DNA from: Bacteroidales bacterium
Lineage (GTDB): Bacteria > Bacteroidota > Bacteroidia > Bacteroidales > ML635J-15
Assembly: GCA_028696755.1 (NCBI GenBank)
Contig: JAQVGK010000215.1
Location: 1-6,312 of the forward strand
Reading direction: 5' to 3'
DNA: 6,312 bases
Every line of letters starts with the position of its first letter. Position 1 is the first letter of the stretch. The notes beneath the pieces are model-generated. The model was not told the DNA's origin. It saw nothing but the letters and a program-made list of their open reading frames with translations, and ran no database searches. A program made the position numbers and the translations under genes. Shown piece by piece: positions 1 through 6,312 of the stretch.

Positions 1-1
1 A

Positions 2-2596
2 GATCCATCGCAGCCAATCGAAGTACGAGTACAAAACCTTTTGTCGTTAATGACTCCTGAAGAAAAATTCAGGCAAATGTTTATGATTCCTGGCGAAATT
101 GGAACTGATTCATCAACATACTATTCTGGTCTATTTGGATTTCAAGTTGGGACTACAGCCCAGCAAAGCGACATTGCAAACCAGATGATGAATTACAACT
201 CAAGTTCAAAGGCATATGAGTCGGTTGTAAAAATAAATGAAATCCAAAAATATTTTATCGAACAAAGCAGACTGGGCATTCCAATGTTACCATTCGACGA
301 AGCATTACATGGATTAGTAAGACCTGGAGCAACTGCTTTCCCGCAGTCAATTGGTTTAGCGGCAACCTGGAATCCCGACTTAGTAAGCACAGTTGCCGGA
401 GCCATTGCAGATGAGTGTGGCAGTCGTGGAATCAAGCAAATATTATCTCCAGTTGTTAATGTTTGTACTGATGTTCGCTGGGGAAGAACCGAAGAAACCT
501 ATGGAGAAGATCCGTTTCTTGTTTCACAAATGGCAATTGCATACATTTCCGCATTTGAAAGCCGTGGAATAATTACCACACCCAAACATTTTGCTGCAAA
601 CTCTGGCGATGGAGGTCGCGACTCCTATCCTATTCATTATAACGAGAGATACATGCGCGAAGTGATTCTGCCTCCCTTCGAGGAAAGCATAAAATTTGCA
701 GGAGCTCGTTCGATAATGACAGCATACAACTCATACGACGGAACCCCGTGTACTGCAAATGATTATCTGCTAAATGAGATTCTCAGAAAAGAATGGGGAT
801 TCGGAGGTTTTGTAATTTCAGATGCAGGTGCAACTGGAGGTGCCAATGTTCTACATTTTACTGCCTCCGATTATGCCGATGCCACAGTAAAATCTATTAA
901 TGGTGGACTAGATGTTATTTTTCAAACAGATATAAATCATCAATCACTATTCATTCCTCCATTTCTCGATGGCAGGCTTAGCAATGCAACAATCGACACA
1001 TCTGTAGCAAGAATTCTCAGGTTAAAGTTCGAATTAGGATTATTCGAAAACCCTTATGCTGATCCACAGAAAGCTGCCGAAATAAATGGATGTGATAAAC
1101 ATAAACAAATTGCCGAACAAGCTGCATTGGAATCAATTGTTCTTTTAAAAAATGAAAACGACATTTTACCAATTGGCAAAACCACAAAATCAATTGCAGT
1201 TATTGGTCAAGATGCTGTTGAAGCAAGACTTGGTGGATATAGTGGTCCCGGAAATGAAAACATTAGTATTTTAGAAGGCATTCAAAACTTTGTTGGACAA
1301 GAAGTTGATGTTAATTATACAATCGGTTGTCATCGCAAAAATATTGAATGTGTTACAATTCCGACAGAAGCATTATCATGCAAAGTTGACAACAAAACAC
1401 AAAACGGGTTACGAGGAGATTATTATAATAATGTAAATCTATCAGGAGTTCCAGTTTTTACTCGTTGTGACAACCAGATTGAGTTTCAATGGACATTATT
1501 TTCGCCCGATCCCGAAAAATTGAGTTATGATTTTTATTCGGTACGATGGACGGGCAAAATAAAATCACCAGAAAGTGGCATTTTCAAAATCGGCATCGAC
1601 GGAAATGATGGTTACCGATTATATATCGACGAAAAACTGATAATTGATAATTGGATAAAGAAAAGCAAGCATACTATAGTTGTCGATTTTGAGTTCGAAA
1701 AAAATCGCGAATACGATATCAAAATAGAATTTTATGAGCCAGTTGGTAACGCTTGGTTTAATTTAATCTGGAATGTTGGTGTTAAAAATAATGAAAATTT
1801 AGAAATTGAAAAAGCTGTAAATCTTGCGGCAGAATCAGAAATTGCAATTATTGTAGTTGGAATTGAAGAAGGCGAATTTCGCGACCGTGCTTATCTTAAT
1901 TTGCCTGGAAAACAAGAAGAACTTATTAAAGCTGTTGCAGCAACAGGAAAGCCTGTAATTGTAGTTATAGTTGGTGGCAGTGCAATCACAATGAATAATT
2001 GGATAAATGAAGTTGATGGAATTATTGATGTGTGGTATCCTGGCGAACAAGGCGGGAATGCGGTTGCAAAAGTTCTTTTCGGAGAATACAATCCAGCTGG
2101 TCGCTTACCGATTACTTTCCCGGTTTTTGAAGGGCAGTTACCTCTAGTTTATAATCACAAACCAACAGGACGAGGCGATGATTACGATAATCTAACTGGA
2201 AAACCTTTATTTCCATTTGGTTTTGGATTAAGCTACACAAGCTTTCAGTACTCAGATATTAAACTTGAGAAAAATCAAATTGCACCAGATGAAACAACTT
2301 CTGTTTCTGTGAAAGTTACTAATATTGGAAAACTTGCAGGTGATGAAGTTGTTCAATTGTACATTAGAGATGAATTAGCCTCTATTGCACGACCGGTTAC
2401 TGAATTAAAAGGATTTAAAAGAATACATCTTGCAAGTAACGAATCAAAAATTATTGAATTTGACATTACACCCGAAATGCTATCAATGTATGATATGGAT
2501 ATGAATAAAATAGTTGAGCCTGGAAGCTTTAGAATTTTGATAGGTGGTTCGTCGATGGATATAAGGCAGAGAATAATTCTGACAGTAGTAAAATAA
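2..2596 (+). CDS. GH3 beta-glycosidase (beta-glucosidase/xylosidase type) with inserted PA14 domain, 5' end outside the window
   Basis: Exo-acting glycoside hydrolase family 3 enzyme, expected to remove non-reducing-end beta-linked glucose or xylose; the exact sugar cannot be read from sequence. The frame is open from base 2, and the residues before the TTG at 41 and ATG at 50 (DPSQPIEVRVQNLLSLMT) match the usual GH3 N-terminus, so neither is the real start; signal peptide or lipobox lies upstream. Counting the first visible residue as 1 (864 visible): TIM barrel about 1-340 with RWGRTEETYGEDP (159-171), KHF (195-197) and nucleophile candidate Asp274 in VISDAGA; alpha/beta sandwich split by a PA14 domain (about 468-593, bases 1403-1780); EGEFRDR with acid/base candidate Glu623 (position chosen by aligning to the ExEGxDR motif of other GH3s, tentative); GRLPITFP; C-terminal fibronectin-III-like domain about 762-858. 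PA14 inserts in GH3 often shape the substrate pocket. Family assignment is very secure, substrate is not. Confidence 0.95.
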   Translation, partial: DPSQPIEVRVQNLLSLMTPEEKFRQMFMIPGEIGTDSSTYYSGLFGFQVGTTAQQSDIANQMMNYNSSSKAYESVVKINEIQKYFIEQSRLGIPMLPFDEALHGLVRPGATAFPQSIGLAATWNPDLVSTVAGAIADECGSRGIKQILSPVVNVCTDVRWGRTEETYGEDPFLVSQMAIAYISAFESRGIITTPKHFAANSGDGGRDSYPIHYNERYMREVILPPFEESIKFAGARSIMTAYNSYDGTPCTANDYLLNEILRKEWGFGGFVISDAGATGGANVLHFTASDYADATVKSINGGLDVIFQTDINHQSLFIPPFLDGRLSNATIDTSVARILRLKFELGLFENPYADPQKAAEINGCDKHKQIAEQAALESIVLLKNENDILPIGKTTKSIAVIGQDAVEARLGGYSGPGNENISILEGIQNFVGQEVDVNYTIGCHRKNIECVTIPTEALSCKVDNKTQNGLRGDYYNNVNLSGVPVFTRCDNQIEFQWTLFSPDPEKLSYDFYSVRWTGKIKSPESGIFKIGIDGNDGYRLYIDEKLIIDNWIKKSKHTIVVDFEFEKNREYDIKIEFYEPVGNAWFNLIWNVGVKNNENLEIEKAVNLAAESEIAIIVVGIEEGEFRDRAYLNLPGKQEELIKAVAATGKPVIVVIVGGSAITMNNWINEVDGIIDVWYPGEQGGNAVAKVLFGEYNPAGRLPITFPVFEGQLPLVYNHKPTGRGDDYDNLTGKPLFPFGFGLSYTSFQYSDIKLEKNQIAPDETTSVSVKVTNIGKLAGDEVVQLYIRDELASIARPVTELKGFKRIHLASNESKIIEFDITPEMLSMYDMDMNKIVEPGSFRILIGGSSMDIRQRIILTVVK

Positions 2597-2622
2597 ATTA
2601 AGGGTAATACACGCAACATTTC

Positions 2623-2653
2623 TTGCCTCTCGGACATTTTTTTTGTATCTTTG
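2623..2653 (+). promoter_or_regulatory. Bacteroidota-type sigma-ABfr promoter for the toxin-antitoxin pair
   Basis: A perfect match to the -7 consensus TAnnTTTG (TATCTTTG, 2646-2653) follows TTG at 2623-2625 with a 20-base spacer, within the 19-21 bases usual for the Bacteroides -33/-7 arrangement. A run of eight T sits just upstream of the -7. Transcription would begin near 2660, about 14 bases before the antitoxin ATG, giving the cassette its own promoter after the GH3 stop. No clear inverted-repeat operator was found around it. The call rests on motif match and position only. Confidence 0.65.
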
Positions 2654-2673
2654 TTTAGTTTTAGAAAATTAAT

Positions 2674-2913
2674 ATGGGACAAATAACATTCGAAATAGAC
2701 AATAGTAACGATTTACAATTATTAATTAATATTGCCGAAAAGCTTGGCATAAAAAAGTTCTTTATCACTAACAGAGAAAAGACCAAATCTTCAAAAAATA
2801 AAAAATTGTTACAAATAATTGAAAAAGGTGTGGATATCTCAAACTTTGGAAATATTGAAGAGTGGCTAAGAAACGAACGTAAAGACAGAAGCATTAACCT
2901 AGAGAATATATGA
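2674..2913 (+). CDS. Small antitoxin of a VapBC-like type II toxin-antitoxin pair
   Basis: A 79-residue protein that probably binds and neutralises the PIN-domain ribonuclease encoded next door, and may repress the shared promoter. Visible layout: an N-terminal strand (QITFEID, 3-9), a helix (about 11-25, LQLLINIAEKLGI), a Lys-rich middle (KTKSSKNKK, 36-44), then a C-terminal tail with Trp and basic residues (IEEWLRNERKDRSI, about 61-74) resembling the toxin-wrapping tails of Bacteroidota antitoxins. No classical ribbon-helix-helix, AbrB or Phd domain is obvious, so the DNA-binding role is unproven. The ATG at 2674 lies 20 bases after a strong -7 element with no good Shine-Dalgarno sequence, as is common in this phylum. 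Its stop overlaps the toxin start (ATGA, 2910-2913), implying translational coupling. Function is inferred mainly from size, tail and toxin neighbour. Confidence 0.8.
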   Translation: MGQITFEIDNSNDLQLLINIAEKLGIKKFFITNREKTKSSKNKKLLQIIEKGVDISNFGNIEEWLRNERKDRSINLENI

Positions 2914-3278
2914 TTCTACTTGACACCAATATTATAATTTATTCTGCCCTTGAAAACCACAAAAATCTGCGAGAGTTTTTCAAAAACTCAAATGCTGGGT
3001 GTTCTATGATTTCACATTTAGAGGTGCTTGGTTATCATAAAATTACACCAGAACAAATTAAGTATTTTGAAGCAGTTTTTGAGTTAGCTGAGACAATGCC
3101 TATAACTGAAGAGGTTATACAACAAGCAATAACTTTTCGTAAAAAACATAGTATGTCGGTTGCAGATTCAATTATTGCAGCGACAGCAAAAGTGTATAAT
3201 GCAACATTATATACAAATAATATAAAAGACTTTGCTTTCATTAAAGAGATTAAATTATATAATCCTATGTTGACTTAA
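2910..3278 (+). CDS. VapC-like PIN-domain toxin (predicted ribonuclease)
   Basis: A 122-residue single-domain protein, within the usual length of VapC toxins. PIN domains are Mg2+-dependent RNases; VapC toxins cut tRNA or rRNA, and the target cannot be predicted here. The acidic active-site set is present in the expected order: Asp5 in LLDTN, Glu38 in SHLEVLG, Asp86 in SVADSIIAATA, and the C-terminal TNNIKDF block with Asp107. The fold ends with the usual short strand (KLYNPML). All catalytic positions are intact, so it should be active if unopposed. The ATG shares bases with the antitoxin stop, so translation likely depends on the antitoxin being translated first. It ends 25 bases from the convergent end of the C25-like gene. 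The PIN family call is secure; a role as a toxin rests on operon structure. Confidence 0.9.
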   Translation: MILLDTNIIIYSALENHKNLREFFKNSNAGCSMISHLEVLGYHKITPEQIKYFEAVFELAETMPITEEVIQQAITFRKKHSMSVADSIIAATAKVYNATLYTNNIKDFAFIKEIKLYNPMLT

Positions 3279-3303
3279 ATAACACATTTTCAGTTTTAAG
3301 ATC

Positions 3304-4992
3304 TTACTTCTTTATAAATCTCCCACAACCAGTTTCTTCACCATCACAAATGAGTTTAAAAAAGTAAATTCCAGCCTTTTTATCAGAGTTATCTAAAATT
3401 ACTGATTGACCATTAACATCATCAATTTGCTGAACCAATTCTCCTGCGACATTATAAACCATTAAAGACTGCTTTTTAAGGTATGGATTTGCAAAATTTA
3501 TTGTGCAAAAATCGCTGCATGGATTTGGATATACATTTACAGTTTCGTAAACGATTGCAGGAATATTTTCGTGTGACACACCTGTATAGTTTACTCTAAA
3601 GCTAATTGAATAGTCAATTGGATCGTACATATCGTTAGGAATATCAACCTCTATGTGCAAAATAGTCTTTCCATCGAAATATTCCAAAGCATGTATTACC
3701 AAGCTATAGACGCTTGATAAAGAAATTACCTCAAAATTTGTCACATCATTACAATACCAAGGTAGCTCAACAGGGTAATAAATTCTTGTATCTCCAAAGT
3801 GAAACTTATCCCACATAGGCCAATAACCATCTGGCTTATTGAAATTAATATTAACTTCAAGAGTAGTTGCATCAATAGAATCAATTTCGGCAGTTGTGAT
3901 TTTAATATCATCGGTATGATCATTTGCATACGGATTGAATAATGGATCGCCAAAATAAATCCTGTTAGCTTTTCCTCCCAGCATATAAGTTGCTCCCGAA
4001 TATTCATACGGGTCAAATGTGCCAGATACGAGAACATCCGAAACGTATGTTGATTCGCCCTGCTCAAAAATTCTAAGGTTGGGACGATTTCCCAGGAAAC
4101 CCATTACAACTCCGTCAACTGATCTTTTATGTATATCACCAAGAGGCTCATCATACAAAAATGCATTATAAACATCCTCGCCTTGATCGTTAGCATTATT
4201 AGCACCACAAGGAGCAAAATATCCTGTTATTCCAGTTTTTAAAATTGATAAAGCAAAACTAAATGTTTCGCTCATAGTATAAAACTCAACCAAGCCCTGT
4301 GTATCGCCAAAAGTAGCTTCGATATCACCTTCTACCATAACAGATTTGGTTTCGCCGGCGTGACATGCTCCATTAAATGCAACTGCAGGATATAGATTAA
4401 GAGGTGCTATATCATAACTACTTAAACCGGCACGTGCATAGGCAGGATCTGCAATCTTAGCCTCATCATAAAGCCAAGAAGGAGGATCACAAGACATATT
4501 TCCACCTTCAAAAAGCCAAAGCATGTGAGCATCTCCATTGTGACCGATATCTAGCATTTTGTTATTTTCCATGTACGACGAATTTGCCAGAAAGAAATCG
4601 CGACCTGATCCATCATCATTTGTTTCGAGCCAAATACATGATTCACTTTCGGTATTGAGTAAACTCTCCCATCCGCTCGAGCCTTGATAAACCAGATTTA
4701 GTGAAGTTGCCACATATCCACCAATATTCAGAGGAAAATCCTGAATATTCTCTGTTTCGGCCTGAATGATTCGGCTAACAAAATTAAAGGCATCATCGGC
4801 TGTAGCACCAGTAATAAAACCATAAGAGAAATCACTAAAAGGATCATCATCCAGCATTGTGCTCATCATTAAAAACTCACGTATAAAATTGATATGAAGT
4901 TCATCAGGCTTAACAACCACGGCGACATAGCGAGGGTTAAGATTAATAAGTTCTGGTAAAATCAATTCTACATTCTCTGGATCGAAATACAC
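3304..4992 (-). CDS. C25 (gingipain)-like peptidase with T9SS sorting domain; main body of a frameshifted gene
   Basis: Read from the GTG at 4992 (562 residues), this is the bulk of a secreted protein resembling clan CD, family C25 cysteine peptidases. Evidence: a His in LDIGHNGDAHM (His151), a Cys after a hydrophobic stretch in VAFNGACHAGE (Cys210), and a GDP block (IYFGDPLFNPY) like the NLLGDPSL that ends C25 catalytic domains. A beta-rich segment follows, then a T9SS type A sorting domain (about 485-562: VYPNPCSD, LMVYNVAGELV, GIYFFKL, ending GRFIKK), which would send it across the outer membrane. The GTG is only the first start available after an in-frame TAA at 5053-5055; it gives no signal peptide. 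The frame continues naturally upstream (FYSVYALADYLDAEI) to a T-run at 5034-5039, where it should join the signal-peptide segment in the other frame. Restored length would be about 615 residues (dyad His204/Cys263). The His pairing is tentative (His155 is an alternative), and proteolytic activity is unproven. Confidence 0.8.
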   Translation of the reverse strand: MYFDPENVELILPELINLNPRYVAVVVKPDELHINFIREFLMMSTMLDDDPFSDFSYGFITGATADDAFNFVSRIIQAETENIQDFPLNIGGYVATSLNLVYQGSSGWESLLNTESESCIWLETNDDGSGRDFFLANSSYMENNKMLDIGHNGDAHMLWLFEGGNMSCDPPSWLYDEAKIADPAYARAGLSSYDIAPLNLYPAVAFNGACHAGETKSVMVEGDIEATFGDTQGLVEFYTMSETFSFALSILKTGITGYFAPCGANNANDQGEDVYNAFLYDEPLGDIHKRSVDGVVMGFLGNRPNLRIFEQGESTYVSDVLVSGTFDPYEYSGATYMLGGKANRIYFGDPLFNPYANDHTDDIKITTAEIDSIDATTLEVNINFNKPDGYWPMWDKFHFGDTRIYYPVELPWYCNDVTNFEVISLSSVYSLVIHALEYFDGKTILHIEVDIPNDMYDPIDYSISFRVNYTGVSHENIPAIVYETVNVYPNPCSDFCTINFANPYLKKQSLMVYNVAGELVQQIDDVNGQSVILDNSDKKAGIYFFKLICDGEETGCGRFIKK

Positions 4993-5015
4993 TATTTCAG
5001 CATCAAGATAATCGG

Positions 5016-5150
5016 CTAAAGCATAAACCGAGTAAAAAAGTCGTCGGTTATGTTATCGATTGAAGTTAGGACAATGTAGTTTTGGCTTTGAGAAAAAACA
5101 CTAAAGGATAATCCTATCAGGATAAATGAGATGGCAAGACTCTTTTTCAT
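5016..5150 (-). pseudogene. 5' fragment of the C25-like gene: signal peptide and first residues, cut off by a frameshift
   Basis: From the ATG at 5148-5150 the minus strand encodes a clear Sec signal peptide: MKK, a hydrophobic core (LAISFILIGLSFSVF), and a likely cleavage after Ser20 (VFS/QSQ). The mature start QSQNYIVLTSIDNITDDFF follows, then the frame leaves sense (TRFML) and stops at TAG 5016-5018 after 44 codons. The continuation belongs to the reading frame of the downstream C25-like body. The switch falls at six consecutive T (minus strand) at 5034-5039; seven T would give NITDDFFYSVYALADYLDAEI without a break. This fragment is therefore the true N-terminus of the neighbouring entry, not a separate gene. 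The cause may be a base-calling or assembly error in the homopolymer, a real inactivating deletion, or less likely a programmed slip. Confidence 0.8.
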
Positions 5151-5224
5151 AAAATTCAGATTTTTGGGACATTGGTTGCTTAAATTGTAAAATTATCTAA
5201 TTATTCAATCAGTTTTGTTTTTTT

Positions 5225-5232
5225 TATCTTTG
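5225..5232 (+). promoter_or_regulatory. Bacteroidota -7 promoter element upstream of the GH29 gene
   Basis: TATCTTTG matches the TAnnTTTG consensus exactly and is preceded by a T-run, as in the toxin-antitoxin promoter. No good -33 TTTG lies 19-21 bases upstream (the sequence near 5200-5205 is TTATT), so the promoter may be weak or activator-dependent. The ATG begins only 12 bases after the element, so the leader would be under about 10 bases or nearly absent. The 94-bp region 5151-5244 between the divergent starts shows nothing else I can support. Confidence 0.5.
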
Positions 5233-5244
5233 AAGAAAAAAAAT

Positions 5245-6312
5245 ATGAAAATAACCAAGTTTTATGCTTTAGCTGCAATCTTATCAATAATAAACATCAG
5301 CACAAATGCACAAACAAAAATAGATCCCGCCGAAATTGACGAAAAAATGCAATGGTTTGCCGATGCAAAACTCGGGATTTTTATTCACGCTGGCATTTAT
5401 TCGGTTGATGGTGTTGGCGAATCATGGAGTTTTCACAACAAAAGAATTTCTCATGCAGAATACATGAAGCAATTAAAAAACTTCACTCTAAAAAACTATA
5501 AACCAGAAGAGTGGGCAGAACTTATTGCAGAATCAGGCGCAGGCTATGCAGTGATTACAACAAAACATCATGATGGAGTGGCAACGTACGATACAAAAAT
5601 GAACGATTTAAGCATTGTAAAAAAGACTCCAGCAAAAATCGATATGATCCAACCCTTGTTTAACGAACTTCGAAAAAGAAATATAAAATGTGGTGCATAT
5701 TACTCACTTATTGATTGGTCTTACGAAGATTATCCTGGATTTTTAAATGATAGTTCAAGATATAAAATTGAGGATGATTATACCAGATGGAATAAATTTA
5801 GAGCATTTATGCAAGGACAAATTAACGAGATCTTAACTGCTTACAACCCTGATTTATGGTGGTTTGATGGCGACTGGGAGCAAAGTGCAGAAGAATGGGA
5901 AGCTGAAAAAATCCGTAAAATGATTTTAAAACACAATCCAACTGCAATTATAAACGGCAGACTGCAAGGATATGGCGACTACTCCACACCAGAACAGAAT
6001 TTTCCAGTTAGCAGACCAAAATTCCCATGGTGGGAACTCTGCATGACAATTAACGATAGTTGGGGATTTCAACACACCGATCTAAACTTTAAAACGCCTT
6101 ATGAGATTATCACAATTTTTGCTGATGTAATTTCGAAAGGTGGAAATATGCTTCTAGACTTTGGTCCACGTGAAGATGGTAGTATCCCAGATGAATCAGT
6201 CTTTGTAATTAAAGAACTCGGCGCTTGGAACAAAAAACACTACGAAGCAATTTTTGGAACTTTAGCAGGGATGGATGCAGGACATTTTTACGGACCATCA
6301 ACAATTTCTAAA
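5245..6312 (+). CDS. Secreted GH29 alpha-L-fucosidase, 3' end outside the window
   Basis: Glycoside hydrolase family 29, a retaining enzyme that releases alpha-linked L-fucose from glycans. The frame is open from the ATG at 5245 to the window edge (356 codons). A signal peptide is visible (MKITKF, core YALAAILSIINIS, likely cleavage TNA/QTK after residue 22), so the product is periplasmic or exported. Catalytic-domain blocks in order: KLGIFIHAGIYSV (about 43-55), YAVITTKHHDG (101-111, active-site His108/His109), WWFDGDW with nucleophile candidate Asp208, INGRLQGYGDYSTPEQ (Glu250 a possible acid/base, uncertain because this residue varies among GH29 subgroups), LCMTINDSWGFQ, and GGNMLLDFGPREDG. 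The first block has HAG where many family members have HWG. The missing C-terminus would hold the rest of the beta-sandwich and possibly a carbohydrate-binding domain. It is transcribed away from the C25-like gene. The family call is very secure; fucose linkage preference is unknown. Confidence 0.95.
   Translation, partial: MKITKFYALAAILSIINISTNAQTKIDPAEIDEKMQWFADAKLGIFIHAGIYSVDGVGESWSFHNKRISHAEYMKQLKNFTLKNYKPEEWAELIAESGAGYAVITTKHHDGVATYDTKMNDLSIVKKTPAKIDMIQPLFNELRKRNIKCGAYYSLIDWSYEDYPGFLNDSSRYKIEDDYTRWNKFRAFMQGQINEILTAYNPDLWWFDGDWEQSAEEWEAEKIRKMILKHNPTAIINGRLQGYGDYSTPEQNFPVSRPKFPWWELCMTINDSWGFQHTDLNFKTPYEIITIFADVISKGGNMLLDFGPREDGSIPDESVFVIKELGAWNKKHYEAIFGTLAGMDAGHFYGPSTISK

Noticed and set aside
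41..52. TTG (41) or ATG (50) as the GH3 start codon
   Set aside because: The frame is open to base 2 and the preceding residues match the conserved GH3 N-terminus, so the gene begins upstream of the window.
193..435. Minus-strand open frame of 80 codons inside the GH3 gene
   Set aside because: It lies opposite a conserved GH3 catalytic region and resembles no protein; the same holds for the minus-strand frames at 1835-2050 and 1891-2091.
2353..2682. Minus-strand open frame across the GH3 end and intergenic region
   Set aside because: It is antisense to the GH3 fibronectin-III-like domain and the plus-strand promoter, with no family resemblance; 2661-2894 and 3035-3241 are likewise shadows of the toxin-antitoxin genes.
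3297..3306. Palindrome TAAGATCTTA between convergent genes, as a possible terminator
   Set aside because: It has only five-base arms with no loop and no following T-run on either strand, so a terminator is not supported.
3741..4067. Second minus-strand frame of 108 codons within the C25-like gene
   Set aside because: It is an alternative frame fully inside the longer gene, whose own frame carries the recognisable C25 and T9SS motifs.
5188..5195. TAATTTTA on the minus strand as a -7 element for the C25-like gene
   Set aside because: It matches TAnnTTTG at 7 of 8 positions but has no TTG at the right distance; too weak in such AT-rich DNA.

Overview
The window comes from an AT-rich member of the Bacteroidota. 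Three things point there. One protein carries a type IX secretion (T9SS, Por) type A C-terminal sorting domain. Two intergenic regions carry the Bacteroidota -7 promoter element TATCTTTG. The gene content (PA14-containing GH3, GH29 with signal peptide, a gingipain-like C25 protein) is typical of polysaccharide-degrading Bacteroidota. I cannot place it to genus.

Layout. Positions 2-2596 (+) hold most of a GH3 beta-glycosidase with an inserted PA14 domain; its N-terminus lies off the left edge. A 77-bp gap with a promoter follows. Then comes a two-gene toxin-antitoxin cassette (+): a small antitoxin (2674-2913) overlapping by 4 bases a VapC-like PIN-domain toxin (2910-3278). A convergent minus-strand gene occupies 3304-5150. 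It encodes a secreted C25 (gingipain)-like protein ending in a T9SS sorting domain. Its signal peptide and first ~39 residues are in a different reading frame from the rest, with the break at a run of six A (plus strand) at 5034-5039. A 94-bp divergent intergenic region leads to a GH29 alpha-L-fucosidase (+) that starts at 5245 and runs off the right edge.

How the genes relate. GH3 and GH29 are both exo-acting glycosidases and would fit degradation of a fucose-bearing plant or algal glycan, but no SusC/SusD pair, sensor or transporter is visible, so a polysaccharide utilisation locus is only an inference. The toxin-antitoxin pair has its own promoter and looks like an independent insertion between metabolic genes. 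The C25-like protein is probably a separate cell-surface or extracellular transcription unit. No RNA gene, CRISPR array, insertion sequence or convincing terminator hairpin was seen.
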